Shown piece after piece: positions 7,695 to 13,478 of a stretch of 24,447 nucleotides of DNA. The notes beneath the pieces are model-generated. The model did not search any database. It worked only from the letters and a program-made list of their open reading frames with translations, and was not told the DNA's origin. A program made the translations under genes and the position numbers. Origin of the DNA: Patescibacteria group bacterium (GTDB lineage Bacteria > Patescibacteriota > Minisyncoccia > UBA6257 > Colwellbacteraceae); NCBI GenBank assembly GCA_023474185.1, contig JAMCXR010000034.1, positions 1 to 24,447 on the forward strand, in the 5' to 3' direction. Every line of letters starts with the position of its first letter. Position 1 is the stretch's first letter.

Positions 7695-8426
7695 ATGGTT
7701 GCCACGAAAGCAACTCCTCTGCCGGACGAAGACAATTTCATATACAACACCGTTAACGGAATCCTGCTGGCAATTTCCACCGAAGCCGCGGGCAACATGG
7801 ACTTCCGGTTCAGCGTGCGGGAAGATGTTCTCGAAAATCGACGGAGAATGGCCGGAAGGTTCGGTATCGACCACAAGTCCTTTGTCTTTATGAGCGCGGA
7901 GATGAAGTCTGAGATCGCCTTGGTTTCCGACCGAAACGGCGGGCAGGGATTGGTCTGCGACGCCATGTTCGCGTCCGAAAGCCGCGTCTTTCCGATAATC
8001 CTGCCCGGAGATTGCTCTCCGATTTTCATCGTCCACCGCGATGTCTGGGGCATCATCCATGCCGGCCGGGCCAATGCCAGCACGGTTATCCCGGCATCCA
8101 TCTCCTGGCTCGGTGCGCGTTTCAACGCCAACCCGTCAGCACTCATAACAGTCATCGGGCCAACCATCAGGGAAACCTACGTGTTCCCTAAAGAGAAGAA
8201 GGGAACGATCAAAGCTCAACTGGAGGACGATGACTGGCGCGGCTGCATTGACGAGCGAGTTGACGGCTATCATGTCCACCTCGATAAATGCGTTGCGGGA
8301 CTCCTGCGCAAAAGCGGTGTTCCGCCGGCTAGAATCGTAGACCTCGGCCTGGATACGGCTCACGGCTTTTTCTCCCACTCTCTGGGAAAAGAAGGCCGGC
8401 ACGCTTGTTTCATCGGCCGGCCCTGA
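7695..8426 (+). CDS. Divergent multicopper polyphenol oxidase / PgeF (YfiH-like) family protein
   Basis: A 243-residue protein resembling the YfiH/PgeF family, whose members are described as laccase-like or as peptidoglycan-editing purine nucleoside hydrolases. Two of the three expected metal ligands are in place: Cys107 in LPGDCSPIFI (family: ADCxP) and His122 in GIIHAGRANAS (family: HAGWRG). The first family His, usually in a QVHG-type motif, is missing; the matching stretch reads FMSAEMKSEIALVSD. The family motif following GP is also altered (IGPTIRETYVFP), and the C-terminal FFSHSLGKEGRHACFIGRP recalls the family's FYSxRR ending. Activity may therefore be lost or changed. It is divergent from the glycerate-kinase operon, has a standard promoter, a strong Shine-Dalgarno and a strong terminator, and may be an acquired gene. 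Confidence 0.78.
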   Translation: MVATKATPLPDEDNFIYNTVNGILLAISTEAAGNMDFRFSVREDVLENRRRMAGRFGIDHKSFVFMSAEMKSEIALVSDRNGGQGLVCDAMFASESRVFPIILPGDCSPIFIVHRDVWGIIHAGRANASTVIPASISWLGARFNANPSALITVIGPTIRETYVFPKEKKGTIKAQLEDDDWRGCIDERVDGYHVHLDKCVAGLLRKSGVPPARIVDLGLDTAHGFFSHSLGKEGRHACFIGRP

Positions 8427-8446
8427 CGCCTTGCATCCGACTCGAA

Positions 8447-8481
8447 AGGCCGGAGAACGACAACGTTCTCCGGCCTCTTTT
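8447..8481 (+). terminator. Intrinsic terminator after the PgeF-like gene
   Basis: A 13-bp perfect stem (8447-8459 with 8464-8476) closes an ACAA loop and is followed by CTTTT. It lies 20 nt after the stop, between two convergent genes. In the other direction it has only three T, so it probably serves the exported-protein gene less well. Confidence 0.92.
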
Positions 8482-8506
8482 ATTTCAATTTAATCCGCCG
8501 AACTCG

Positions 8507-9229
8507 CTACTTGGCAAGCAGTTTAGCCAGCCATCCGAATAAGCTAAAACTATTCGCTTGGGTTTGAATGTAATCGCCGAGCTGGGTATTGGTTTGCTGT
8601 AAAACGTTGACTTGGTTCTGAATCTGCCGCTGATCCGCGGTGCTGGTTACCTGAGACTGTAATTGCTGGAGAGTTTGAATCTGCTGCTGATTCTGCCTTA
8701 AAACGTTTTGAGCATCCTTTATCGCGCTGAAATTCGGGCCAATAAAGAATTTAACTACGTTGTTGCGGCTCTGGATGCTGCTTACGTCTGTATCCAGTCG
8801 GGATTGGTTTTGACTTTGGGCCTGGGCCACCGTCCTGATTTGTTGGCCGATTCCCCCCGTGCGGTCGGCAACATTCAAAAGCTGCTGGACAGCGTTGGCT
8901 ACCGCGCTTCTATGCTCGATGCCGACAATGTTTTTCGGCGTGCTGGTCGCCGAACTGGTGACAACTCCCGGCGCCGCCGGCAATGTCCCGCTGGACACCG
9001 CTCCTCTGCCAGGAAAATACTGTCTGACGCTTGTGGGCGCGTTCAGCGGCACTGCCATTCCATTTCTTATCTGTGCTTCCAAAGGCCTTCTCGCTCCTAC
9101 GCTAGTTCTATTGGTAACCGCTCCGGTTTCAATGCCGCGGCTCGCGGCAGCCGCAAAAGCGGGAACCGACGTTAAAGTTAAAGCCGTTATCGCCGACGAT
9201 AAAAGCAATAAAAACTTATGATTTTTCAT
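8507..9229 (-). CDS. Exported glutamine-rich protein of CPR-type, coiled-coil
   Basis: A 240-residue secreted or envelope protein. Residues 1-27 form a classical signal peptide: MKNHK, a hydrophobic core LLLLSSAITALTL, and a likely cleavage site after PAFA. A low-complexity Ser/Thr/Pro/Ala region follows to about 100. The segment from about 104 (GIEHRSAVANAVQQLLNVAD) to about 220 is predicted helical and rich in Gln and Asn, with heptad-like QQIQTLQQLQSQV stretches suggesting a coiled coil. The end FSLFGWLAKLLAK is a short amphipathic/hydrophobic tail. From memory, similar proteins with an EHRS...LLNVAD core and SLFGW ending occur in Parcubacteria, function unknown. It is a single gene with a promoter at 9258-9288. 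Confidence 0.82.
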   Translation of the reverse strand: MKNHKFLLLLSSAITALTLTSVPAFAAAASRGIETGAVTNRTSVGARRPLEAQIRNGMAVPLNAPTSVRQYFPGRGAVSSGTLPAAPGVVTSSATSTPKNIVGIEHRSAVANAVQQLLNVADRTGGIGQQIRTVAQAQSQNQSRLDTDVSSIQSRNNVVKFFIGPNFSAIKDAQNVLRQNQQQIQTLQQLQSQVTSTADQRQIQNQVNVLQQTNTQLGDYIQTQANSFSLFGWLAKLLAK

Positions 9230-9257
9230 TTCAATTGTTAATTTTTTCGACTGTCTT

Positions 9258-9288
9258 ATTATAACTTGGTTTTTTCAACCGTTGTCAA
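9258..9288 (-). promoter_or_regulatory. Promoter of the exported-protein gene
   Basis: On the minus strand, TTGACA (9288-9283) and TATAAT (9263-9258) match both consensus hexamers perfectly with a 19-nt spacer, slightly long. The start site would be near 9251, leaving a leader of about 22 nt before the ATG at 9229. No Shine-Dalgarno is evident. Confidence 0.65.
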
Positions 9289-9300
9289 CCGCGCTGTTGA

Positions 9301-9357
9301 CGCATCGAGAGTCGAACTCGGATTTATAAAACCGTACCACTCGATAAGTAGCGCGAT
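9301..9357 (-). pseudogene. tRNA-like remnant
   Basis: The minus strand contains a T-arm-like segment (CGAG/TTCGACT/CTCG) and a D-arm-like segment (CGAGTGGTA), but only about 13 nt lie between them where an anticodon arm and variable loop would need about 21. The outer segments pair only partially. It looks like a decayed or internally deleted tRNA gene just outside the left end of the mobile element, possibly left by an earlier integration. It is not a functional tRNA as read. Confidence 0.35.
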
Positions 9358-9393
9358 TTCTTAGAGAATGAACGGTATTCCCGTTTACAACAT

Positions 9394-9398
9394 TGTCG
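9394..9398 (+). other. attL core (left junction)
   Basis: TGTCG, also present at the tRNA-Pro junction (14980-14984) and, inverted, at the internal junction (12990-12994). To its left is host-like sequence (CCCGTTTACAACAT); to its right the element end begins CAGTTACTG. Confidence 0.6.
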
Positions 9399-9588
9399 CA
9401 GTTACTGAACGCAGTACGAACCCATTTTACCCAAAATTTTTGATTTTTGGTATCCGGCTACCCCTTCATTCACCCCTTCAATCCGGAATGCAGGGGTAGC
9501 GATCTCATCCAACCCCGCTGTTGCTGGCGTTTCGGGCAAAACAGGGGTCGATTTTGACCCCCGACAATACCCCGAAACGGCGTCCGCA

Positions 9589-9626
9589 GGGTAGTCGTTT
9601 GGGTAGTCGTTACGGAACGACTACCC
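9589..9626. repeat. Direct repeat plus 11-bp hairpin in the element end
   Basis: GGGTAGTCGTT occurs twice in tandem (9589-9599 and 9601-9611). The second copy pairs perfectly with AACGACTACCC (9616-9626) around an ACGG loop. The same structure occurs in the inverted copy at 12762-12799. It could be a recombinase arm site or a transcription-blocking hairpin. Confidence 0.7.
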
Positions 9627-9891
9627 TCTGGCCTTTTCCGTCCCGCCAAACCTCGCTTTTTGCTCCGGCTTCTGACACGACAATATACCGATTTCGGCAC
9701 ATTCGCCTCCCTCATTCAGGACTCTTTGCTCAGCCCTCAGCCGTCGCTCTCGCTCCGGCTTCGGGCTTCGCCTAGGGGCGCGCGAAATTCCTCCCTTTGA
9801 CCCTCCTTTAGCGCGCCCCAAGGGTGCCAGCGCAAAGTCTTCCGCTTAACGGGATGGAACGAGCGGCATTTTTTATTCTACTCGCGAGATT

Positions 9892-9897
9892 TATAAT
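9892..9897 (+). promoter_or_regulatory. -10 box of the P-type ATPase gene
   Basis: A perfect TATAAT lies 6 nt before the ATG at 9904, predicting a leaderless mRNA. It lies in the 106-bp stretch between the inverted repeat and the gene, where I see nothing else of note. Confidence 0.65.
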
Positions 9898-9903
9898 GAA
9901 AAC

Positions 9904-12240
9904 ATGGCGGAATACCACGGCCTCACCCAGAAAGAGGCAGACGAAAAACTGAGAAGTGTCGGTTGGAACGAGATCCCCGAACCGCGCGGCGTTTGGCTAA
10001 AGAAAATCTTCTCGTGGATTTTCTCCTTCATCTCCTTGATGCTCATTGCCGCTGCCGCAATTTCGTACTTCGACGGGCGTATCTTCGATTTCTATTTCAT
10101 CTCCTCCCTTTGGGTCGTCAATTTCTTTATCGGCTTTTGGCACGAGAAGAAAGCGGATGACGCAATCAAGAAATTGCAGGCGAAGCTTTCCGTCGTGGTA
10201 AACGCCTTGCGAGACGGCGCGTGGAAGGAAATTCCCGCTAGGGAAATTGTGCCCGGCGATGTGGTGAGCCTCGGCGCGGGGAAAATCATTCCCGCCGACG
10301 TTAAATTCCTTGAAACGAAGAATGTGAGCGTGAACGAGTCCGCGCTCACCGGCGAATCATTGCCGAAAGACAAAAATCCCAACGATGCCGCATATTCCGG
10401 CTCGTTTCTCGTAACCGGATTGGCCGTCGCGGAGGTAGCCGCGACCGGCAAAGCGACCTATTTCGGCAAAACGCTTTTGGCGGTGGAAAAGTCTCGAAAG
10501 CGGAGCTTGCTGGAGGATGACATCGTGAGCATAGCCCGATTTCTCGCCGTAGCGAGCATTATAGCGGTTATCGTCCTTTCCGCGATCTTTCTCTACTTCC
10601 ACCAGCCGTTCTTCGATCTCCTCACGCTCGACCTAAGTTTGGTGATCGCCGGAATTCCCGTCAGTCTCCCGACGGTGATGACGCTCATCATCAGTTTGGG
10701 TGTCGTAGAGCTGGTCAAAAAGAACGTCGTCGTCCGCCGTCTCTCCTCGCTTGAAGACCTTTCCAATGTCGATCTTCTCCTTTCCGACAAAACTGGAACG
10801 CTCACCGCGAACCAGTTGTCGGTGAGCGAAATCATCCCATACAACCACTGCACCGTCGGGCAAGTTCTTTCTTTTGCCTTCGCCGCGTCGGCGAAGAGCG
10901 AGCGGGGGCCGATTGAGGTCGCCATCACTAAACGGTTCGAGAGCGAAACCGGCTGCGAAAACTATGATGTCCTTGATTTCACGCCAGCCGATTCAGAGCG
11001 GAAGCGGAGCACCGCCGTCATTTCCGTCAATGGCGTTCCCCGCACGATTGCGTTAGGCGCTCCGCAGGTGGTAGCCAAACTTTCAAATGTTTCCGAAAAA
11101 GACGCGGAGAATTTCTCCCGCGACATCAAGCTCGCCGCGAACGGCGGCTATCGGGTTCTCGCGGTGGCATCCGCCGAGGGGAAAGACGAGAAGAATATGT
11201 CCTTGATCGGCACGCTGCTCATATCTGATACACCCGTAGCCGATGCGAGGGATACCATTGCGTTCATGGGAAAGAATAATATCGGCGTGAAGATTCTCAC
11301 CGGCGACAATATTGCCATCAGCGAGCGGCTGGCGCAGGAAATGGGATTGAGCGGCAATGTGATTGACCGTTCGGCGTTGGAGAAAATAGGCGATAGCTCC
11401 TTCGGTGATTCCGTCTTCGAGAAAACCGCCGTTTTCTCGGAAATATTGCCGGCGGACAAATACAAGCTGGTCGAAATCGGCGAACAACACCACCGCATCG
11501 CCGTTACCGGAGACGGGGTGAACGACATCCCCGCAGTCAAAGTTGCCGACGTGGGCATCGCCGTGGCGAACGCCGTCGATGCCCTGAAGAGCGCGGCCGA
11601 CATCGTGCTCTTGTCCGCGGGCATCTCCGTCATTAAGGATGCGATCATCGAAGCCAGAAAGATTTTCGCCCGTCTGTACACGTATGCCCTGTACAGAACT
11701 TCGGAAAGCCTGCGGCTTATCATTTCCATCGCGCTCCTCGGCATCATCTACCTGCAATATCCGATAGCGCCGATCCAAATTCTTATCCTCGCGCTTCTGA
11801 ATGACCTTCCTGTCATCTCGCTGGCTTACGACCGCGTGCATATCGCATCCAAACCGGCCGTTGTGAATGCGAGGAGTCGAACGTTGCTCGGCTCGCTCTA
11901 TGGCTTAACTGGTGTGCTCGGCAGCGTTATTTTCGTGGTTATATGCCGACAGGTTTTCCATCTCGATTGGAGCCTCATCCAGACGTTGTTCTTCCTTAAG
12001 CTTTCCATCAGCGGCCATATGCTCGTTTACGTCGCCCATACGAAGGAGCGCTGGTGGAAATTCCTACCGAGCGGCGCGGTCATCTGGGCTACGTCTTTGA
12101 CGCAGCTTTTGGCTACTATTCTCGCCGTTTCGGGAACGTTTATGAGTCCGATCGGATTGAGCTGGGCGATCGCCGTGTGGATATGGGCGTTCGCGTGGAT
12201 GCAGGTATCGGAATTGGTTAAGTGGGCGATGGTAAAGTAA
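9904..12240 (+). CDS. Plasma-membrane proton-efflux P-type ATPase (P3A)
   Basis: A 778-residue ATP-driven proton pump of the inner membrane. Order of elements: two N-terminal helices (about 37-80), actuator domain with TGES (149-152), two helices with the unwound GIPVSLPTV (250-257), phosphorylation site Asp295 in DKTGTLT, nucleotide-binding domain, hinge TGDNIAI, GDGVNDIPA (about 536-544), then about six C-terminal helices. Asp634 in LLNDLPVISLAYDRV matches the proton-binding aspartate of plant and fungal P3A pumps, which argues for protons over Ca2+ or K+. The nucleotide-binding KGA motif has Leu384 instead of Lys. There is no long C-terminal autoinhibitory tail. The gene lies between perfect inverted repeats as cargo of the element and is followed 42 nt later by a small membrane protein. 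Confidence 0.93.
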   Translation: MAEYHGLTQKEADEKLRSVGWNEIPEPRGVWLKKIFSWIFSFISLMLIAAAAISYFDGRIFDFYFISSLWVVNFFIGFWHEKKADDAIKKLQAKLSVVVNALRDGAWKEIPAREIVPGDVVSLGAGKIIPADVKFLETKNVSVNESALTGESLPKDKNPNDAAYSGSFLVTGLAVAEVAATGKATYFGKTLLAVEKSRKRSLLEDDIVSIARFLAVASIIAVIVLSAIFLYFHQPFFDLLTLDLSLVIAGIPVSLPTVMTLIISLGVVELVKKNVVVRRLSSLEDLSNVDLLLSDKTGTLTANQLSVSEIIPYNHCTVGQVLSFAFAASAKSERGPIEVAITKRFESETGCENYDVLDFTPADSERKRSTAVISVNGVPRTIALGAPQVVAKLSNVSEKDAENFSRDIKLAANGGYRVLAVASAEGKDEKNMSLIGTLLISDTPVADARDTIAFMGKNNIGVKILTGDNIAISERLAQEMGLSGNVIDRSALEKIGDSSFGDSVFEKTAVFSEILPADKYKLVEIGEQHHRIAVTGDGVNDIPAVKVADVGIAVANAVDALKSAADIVLLSAGISVIKDAIIEARKIFARLYTYALYRTSESLRLIISIALLGIIYLQYPIAPIQILILALLNDLPVISLAYDRVHIASKPAVVNARSRTLLGSLYGLTGVLGSVIFVVICRQVFHLDWSLIQTLFFLKLSISGHMLVYVAHTKERWWKFLPSGAVIWATSLTQLLATILAVSGTFMSPIGLSWAIAVWIWAFAWMQVSELVKWAMVK

Positions 12241-12282
12241 AATAATATCAGCTGACTAAAGGTCGCATACATTTGCATCAAC

Positions 12283-12531
12283 ATGAAACTCAACGCTAAT
12301 AAATTTGGTCTTGCCGCCGGAATTTTCTGGGCGGTCATACTTTTTGTCTTCACATTGATAGCGGCTACGACGGGCTACGGAACCGGCTGGCTGCAATCGT
12401 TCGTTGCGACCATTTATCCCGGATACACTGTTTCCGTGTTTGGAAGCGTGCTGGGTCTGATATACGGCTTCATCGACGGCTATGTCGGGTGCTGGCTATT
12501 CGCGGCACTTTATAACAAACTGGTCGGATAA
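12283..12531 (+). CDS. Small two-helix membrane protein
   Basis: An 82-residue protein with two clear hydrophobic helices (about 9-28 AAGIFWAVILFVFTLIAA and about 52-78 VFGSVLGLIYGFIDGYVGCW), separated by a loop with the motif YPGY. The motif set MKLNxxKF, YPGY, GFIDGY and a final YNK is, from memory, shared by small proteins often auto-labelled bacteriophage holin. No lysis genes are nearby, so that label is doubtful here. It lies 42 nt after the proton ATPase on the same strand, with no terminator between them, so co-transcription is likely. An accessory or stabilising subunit of the pump, comparable in size to KdpF or yeast Pmp1, is a guess from context only. Confidence 0.72.
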   Translation: MKLNANKFGLAAGIFWAVILFVFTLIAATTGYGTGWLQSFVATIYPGYTVSVFGSVLGLIYGFIDGYVGCWLFAALYNKLVG

Positions 12532-12590
12532 TATCCGCTCTCGGCCACACGGCCTCGAGCGTTCTCTATTTTGTTTTGCAATCTTTTTAC

Positions 12591-12994
12591 AAGGGAGGAA
12601 TTTCGCGCGCCCCTAGGCGAAGCCCGAAGCCGGAGCGAGAGCGACGGCTGAGGGCTGAGCAAAGAGTCCTGAATGAGGGAGGCGAATGTGCCGAAATCGG
12701 TATATTGTCGTGTCAGAAGCCGGAGCAAAAAGCGAGGTTTGGCGGGACGGAAAAGGCCAGAGGGTAGTCGTTCCGTAACGACTACCCAAACGACTACCCT
12801 GCGGACGCCGTTTCGGGGTATTGTCGGGGGTCAAAATCGACCCCTGTTTTGCCCGAAACGCCAGCAACAGCGGGGTTGGATGAGATCGCTACCCCTGCAT
12901 TCCGGATTGAAGGGGTGAATGAAGGGGTAGCCGGATACCAAAAATCAAAAATTTTGGGTAAAATGGGTTCGTACTGCGTTCAGTAACTGCGACA
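12591..12994 (-). repeat. 404-bp inverted repeat, internal copy
   Basis: Reverse complement of 9394-9797, identical as far as I can read. It begins 59 nt after the small membrane protein stop, and its outer end overlaps the 150-bp repeat by five bases (CGACA, 12990-12994). With the left copy it flanks the ATPase cassette. Confidence 0.93.
12990..12994 (-). other. Internal inverted attP-like core
   Basis: On the minus strand this reads CCCACTA, then TGTCG, then CAGTTACTG: the right element end joined to the left element end through one shared core. That is the order expected at the joint of an excised circle. It is inverted relative to the two outer junctions. Confidence 0.7.
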
Positions 12995-13139
12995 TAGTGG
13001 GAATTGCATAAAAATCAGCGTGCTCGCTTCGCTCGCTCTCTTGTGGCACGGTTGAAAAAGAGTTAAGAAAATCCGCCGTTATTTTCCATTCACCATTCCA
13101 ATCCAAAGACACGATTTTGTCCCGCAGGCGGCGGTTCGT
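12990..13139 (-). repeat. 150-bp inverted repeat, internal copy (element right end)
   Basis: Reverse complement of 14835-14984 with no mismatch seen. It carries the recombinase 3' coding end. After 13139 the two copies diverge (CGCAAG here, TCCGAT on the other side). Confidence 0.93.
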
Positions 13140-13158
13140 CGCAAGAGTAAATCTTGCG
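13140..13158. repeat. Short hairpin within the 38-nt insertion
   Basis: CGCAAGA and TCTTGCG pair perfectly around GTAAA. The hairpin lies at the point where the internal recombinase remnant differs from the intact gene by 38 extra bases, so it may mark a small insertion. It has no T tract. Confidence 0.5.
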
Positions 13159-13211
13159 GCAGTCAGAAATCCCTGCTTCCGATTTTTCCCTTCGGATTTT
13201 ATATCGTCTCA

Positions 13212-13415
13212 TTACTTCAATAACTTGTCAGGCGTTACGCCCAATGCGTCAGCGAGCTTTACTATTCCTGTGAGAGATAGATTTTGTACGCCGCGCTCTA
13301 TCTTGCTTATGTAAGCAGCACCAACGCCCAGTTTTTTAGCGAGGTCACCTTGAGACATTTCCTTGTTTAGGCGAATCTTCTTTGCCTTTTGCCCGAATTT
13401 CCTCGTTATATCCAT
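13212..13415 (-). CDS. Xre/Cro-type helix-turn-helix regulator
   Basis: A 67-residue single-domain DNA-binding protein. Residues 9-64 form an HTH_3 fold: the first helices QKAKKIRLNKEMSQGDLAKKLG and the recognition part VGAAYISKIERGVQNLSL, ending ALGVTPDKLL. Such proteins act as dimers on short operators and often control integrases or other mobile genes. It is divergent from the serine recombinase, with 63 bp between their starts that contain repeated CGCTATA-type boxes, so repression of the recombinase and of itself is likely (inference). The ATG at 13415 is supported by TACCAT 6 nt upstream. The stop is followed at once by the recombinase remnant. Confidence 0.92.
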   Translation of the reverse strand: MDITRKFGQKAKKIRLNKEMSQGDLAKKLGVGAAYISKIERGVQNLSLTGIVKLADALGVTPDKLLK

Positions 13416-13421
13416 GTGAAT

Positions 13422-13427
13422 ATGGTA
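13422..13427 (-). promoter_or_regulatory. -10 box of xre
   Basis: TACCAT on the minus strand ends 6 nt before the xre ATG. It would give a leaderless mRNA. Confidence 0.45.
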
Positions 13428-13429
13428 TC

Positions 13430-13472
13430 AAGCGAGATATTGTTGCGCTATATGACGTTATCGCGCTATACT
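13430..13472. promoter_or_regulatory. Candidate Xre operator between the divergent genes
   Basis: Three related boxes lie in the gap: GCGAGATAT (13432-13440), GCGCTATAT (13446-13454) and GCGCTATAC (13463-13471). The last overlaps the recombinase -10 box. The two better boxes are 17 nt apart, about 1.6 helix turns. Binding there would block the recombinase promoter. Operator function is inferred. Confidence 0.5.
13467..13472 (+). promoter_or_regulatory. -10 box of the serine recombinase gene
   Basis: TATACT lies 6 nt before the ATG at 13479. It supports that start and a leaderless mRNA; TTGCGC at 13442-13447 is a weak -35 candidate. Confidence 0.6.
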
Positions 13473-13478
13473 ATGGAT

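Larger units (their letters stand above)
9394..9797 (+). repeat. 404-bp inverted repeat, left copy (element left end)
   Basis: Reading the reverse complement of 12591-12994 gives the same sequence over the whole 404 bp; I found no mismatch. The repeat holds several ACCCC/GGGGT boxes (9460-9573), a hairpin at 9544-9561 and an 11-bp hairpin at 9601-9626. Reading frames inside it appear in both copies only because it is repeated, and none looks like a gene. Both edges are sharp: TTGACC follows this copy whereas TTGTAA (minus strand) follows the other. Confidence 0.93.
12945..13209 (-). pseudogene. 3' remnant of a second serine recombinase gene
   Basis: On the minus strand, positions 13139-12990 repeat the last 50 element-internal codons of the recombinase at 13479-15128 exactly. 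The frame then crosses the internal CGACA junction and ends with SQLLNAVRTHFTQNF and a TGA at 12945-12947. This is the C-terminus the recombinase would have in a circular element. Upstream (13140-13209) similarity continues in pieces (TAAAATCCG; GGGAAAAATCGGAA) but is broken by 38 extra bases and substitutions. No N-terminal, catalytic or zinc-ribbon region is present, so it cannot be active. It directly follows the xre stop on the same strand. Confidence 0.75.

Noticed and set aside
7557..8060. Upstream extension of the glycerate kinase frame (168 codons)
   Set aside because: It is antisense to the PgeF-like gene, whose promoter, Shine-Dalgarno, terminator and family motifs are convincing. 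The kinase begins naturally at 7556.
9470..9821. Reading frames inside the 404-bp repeat
   Set aside because: They occur in both copies only because the DNA is duplicated. The products are Arg/Ser/Pro-rich and match no fold I know, and no promoter or start signal precedes them.
12283..12531. Phage holin
   Set aside because: No endolysin, structural or packaging genes are nearby. The family label is weak and the neighbour is a proton pump.
9394..12994. Reading the 404-bp repeats as ends of a DDE-type insertion sequence
   Set aside because: No transposase lies between them, the repeats are far longer than usual terminal inverted repeats, and their outer ends coincide with the att core of the serine-recombinase element.
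13096..13211. A 38-40-codon minus-strand frame overlapping the xre stop
   Set aside because: The frame lies in another phase over recombinase-like DNA. The product is Cys/Pro/Arg-rich with no recognisable feature, so it is most likely a shadow of the recombinase remnant.
13389..13478. Longer N-terminus of the recombinase from 13389
   Set aside because: It would overlap xre and its promoter. The canonical resolvase start MTTYFLYARKS at 13479 lies 6 nt after TATACT.
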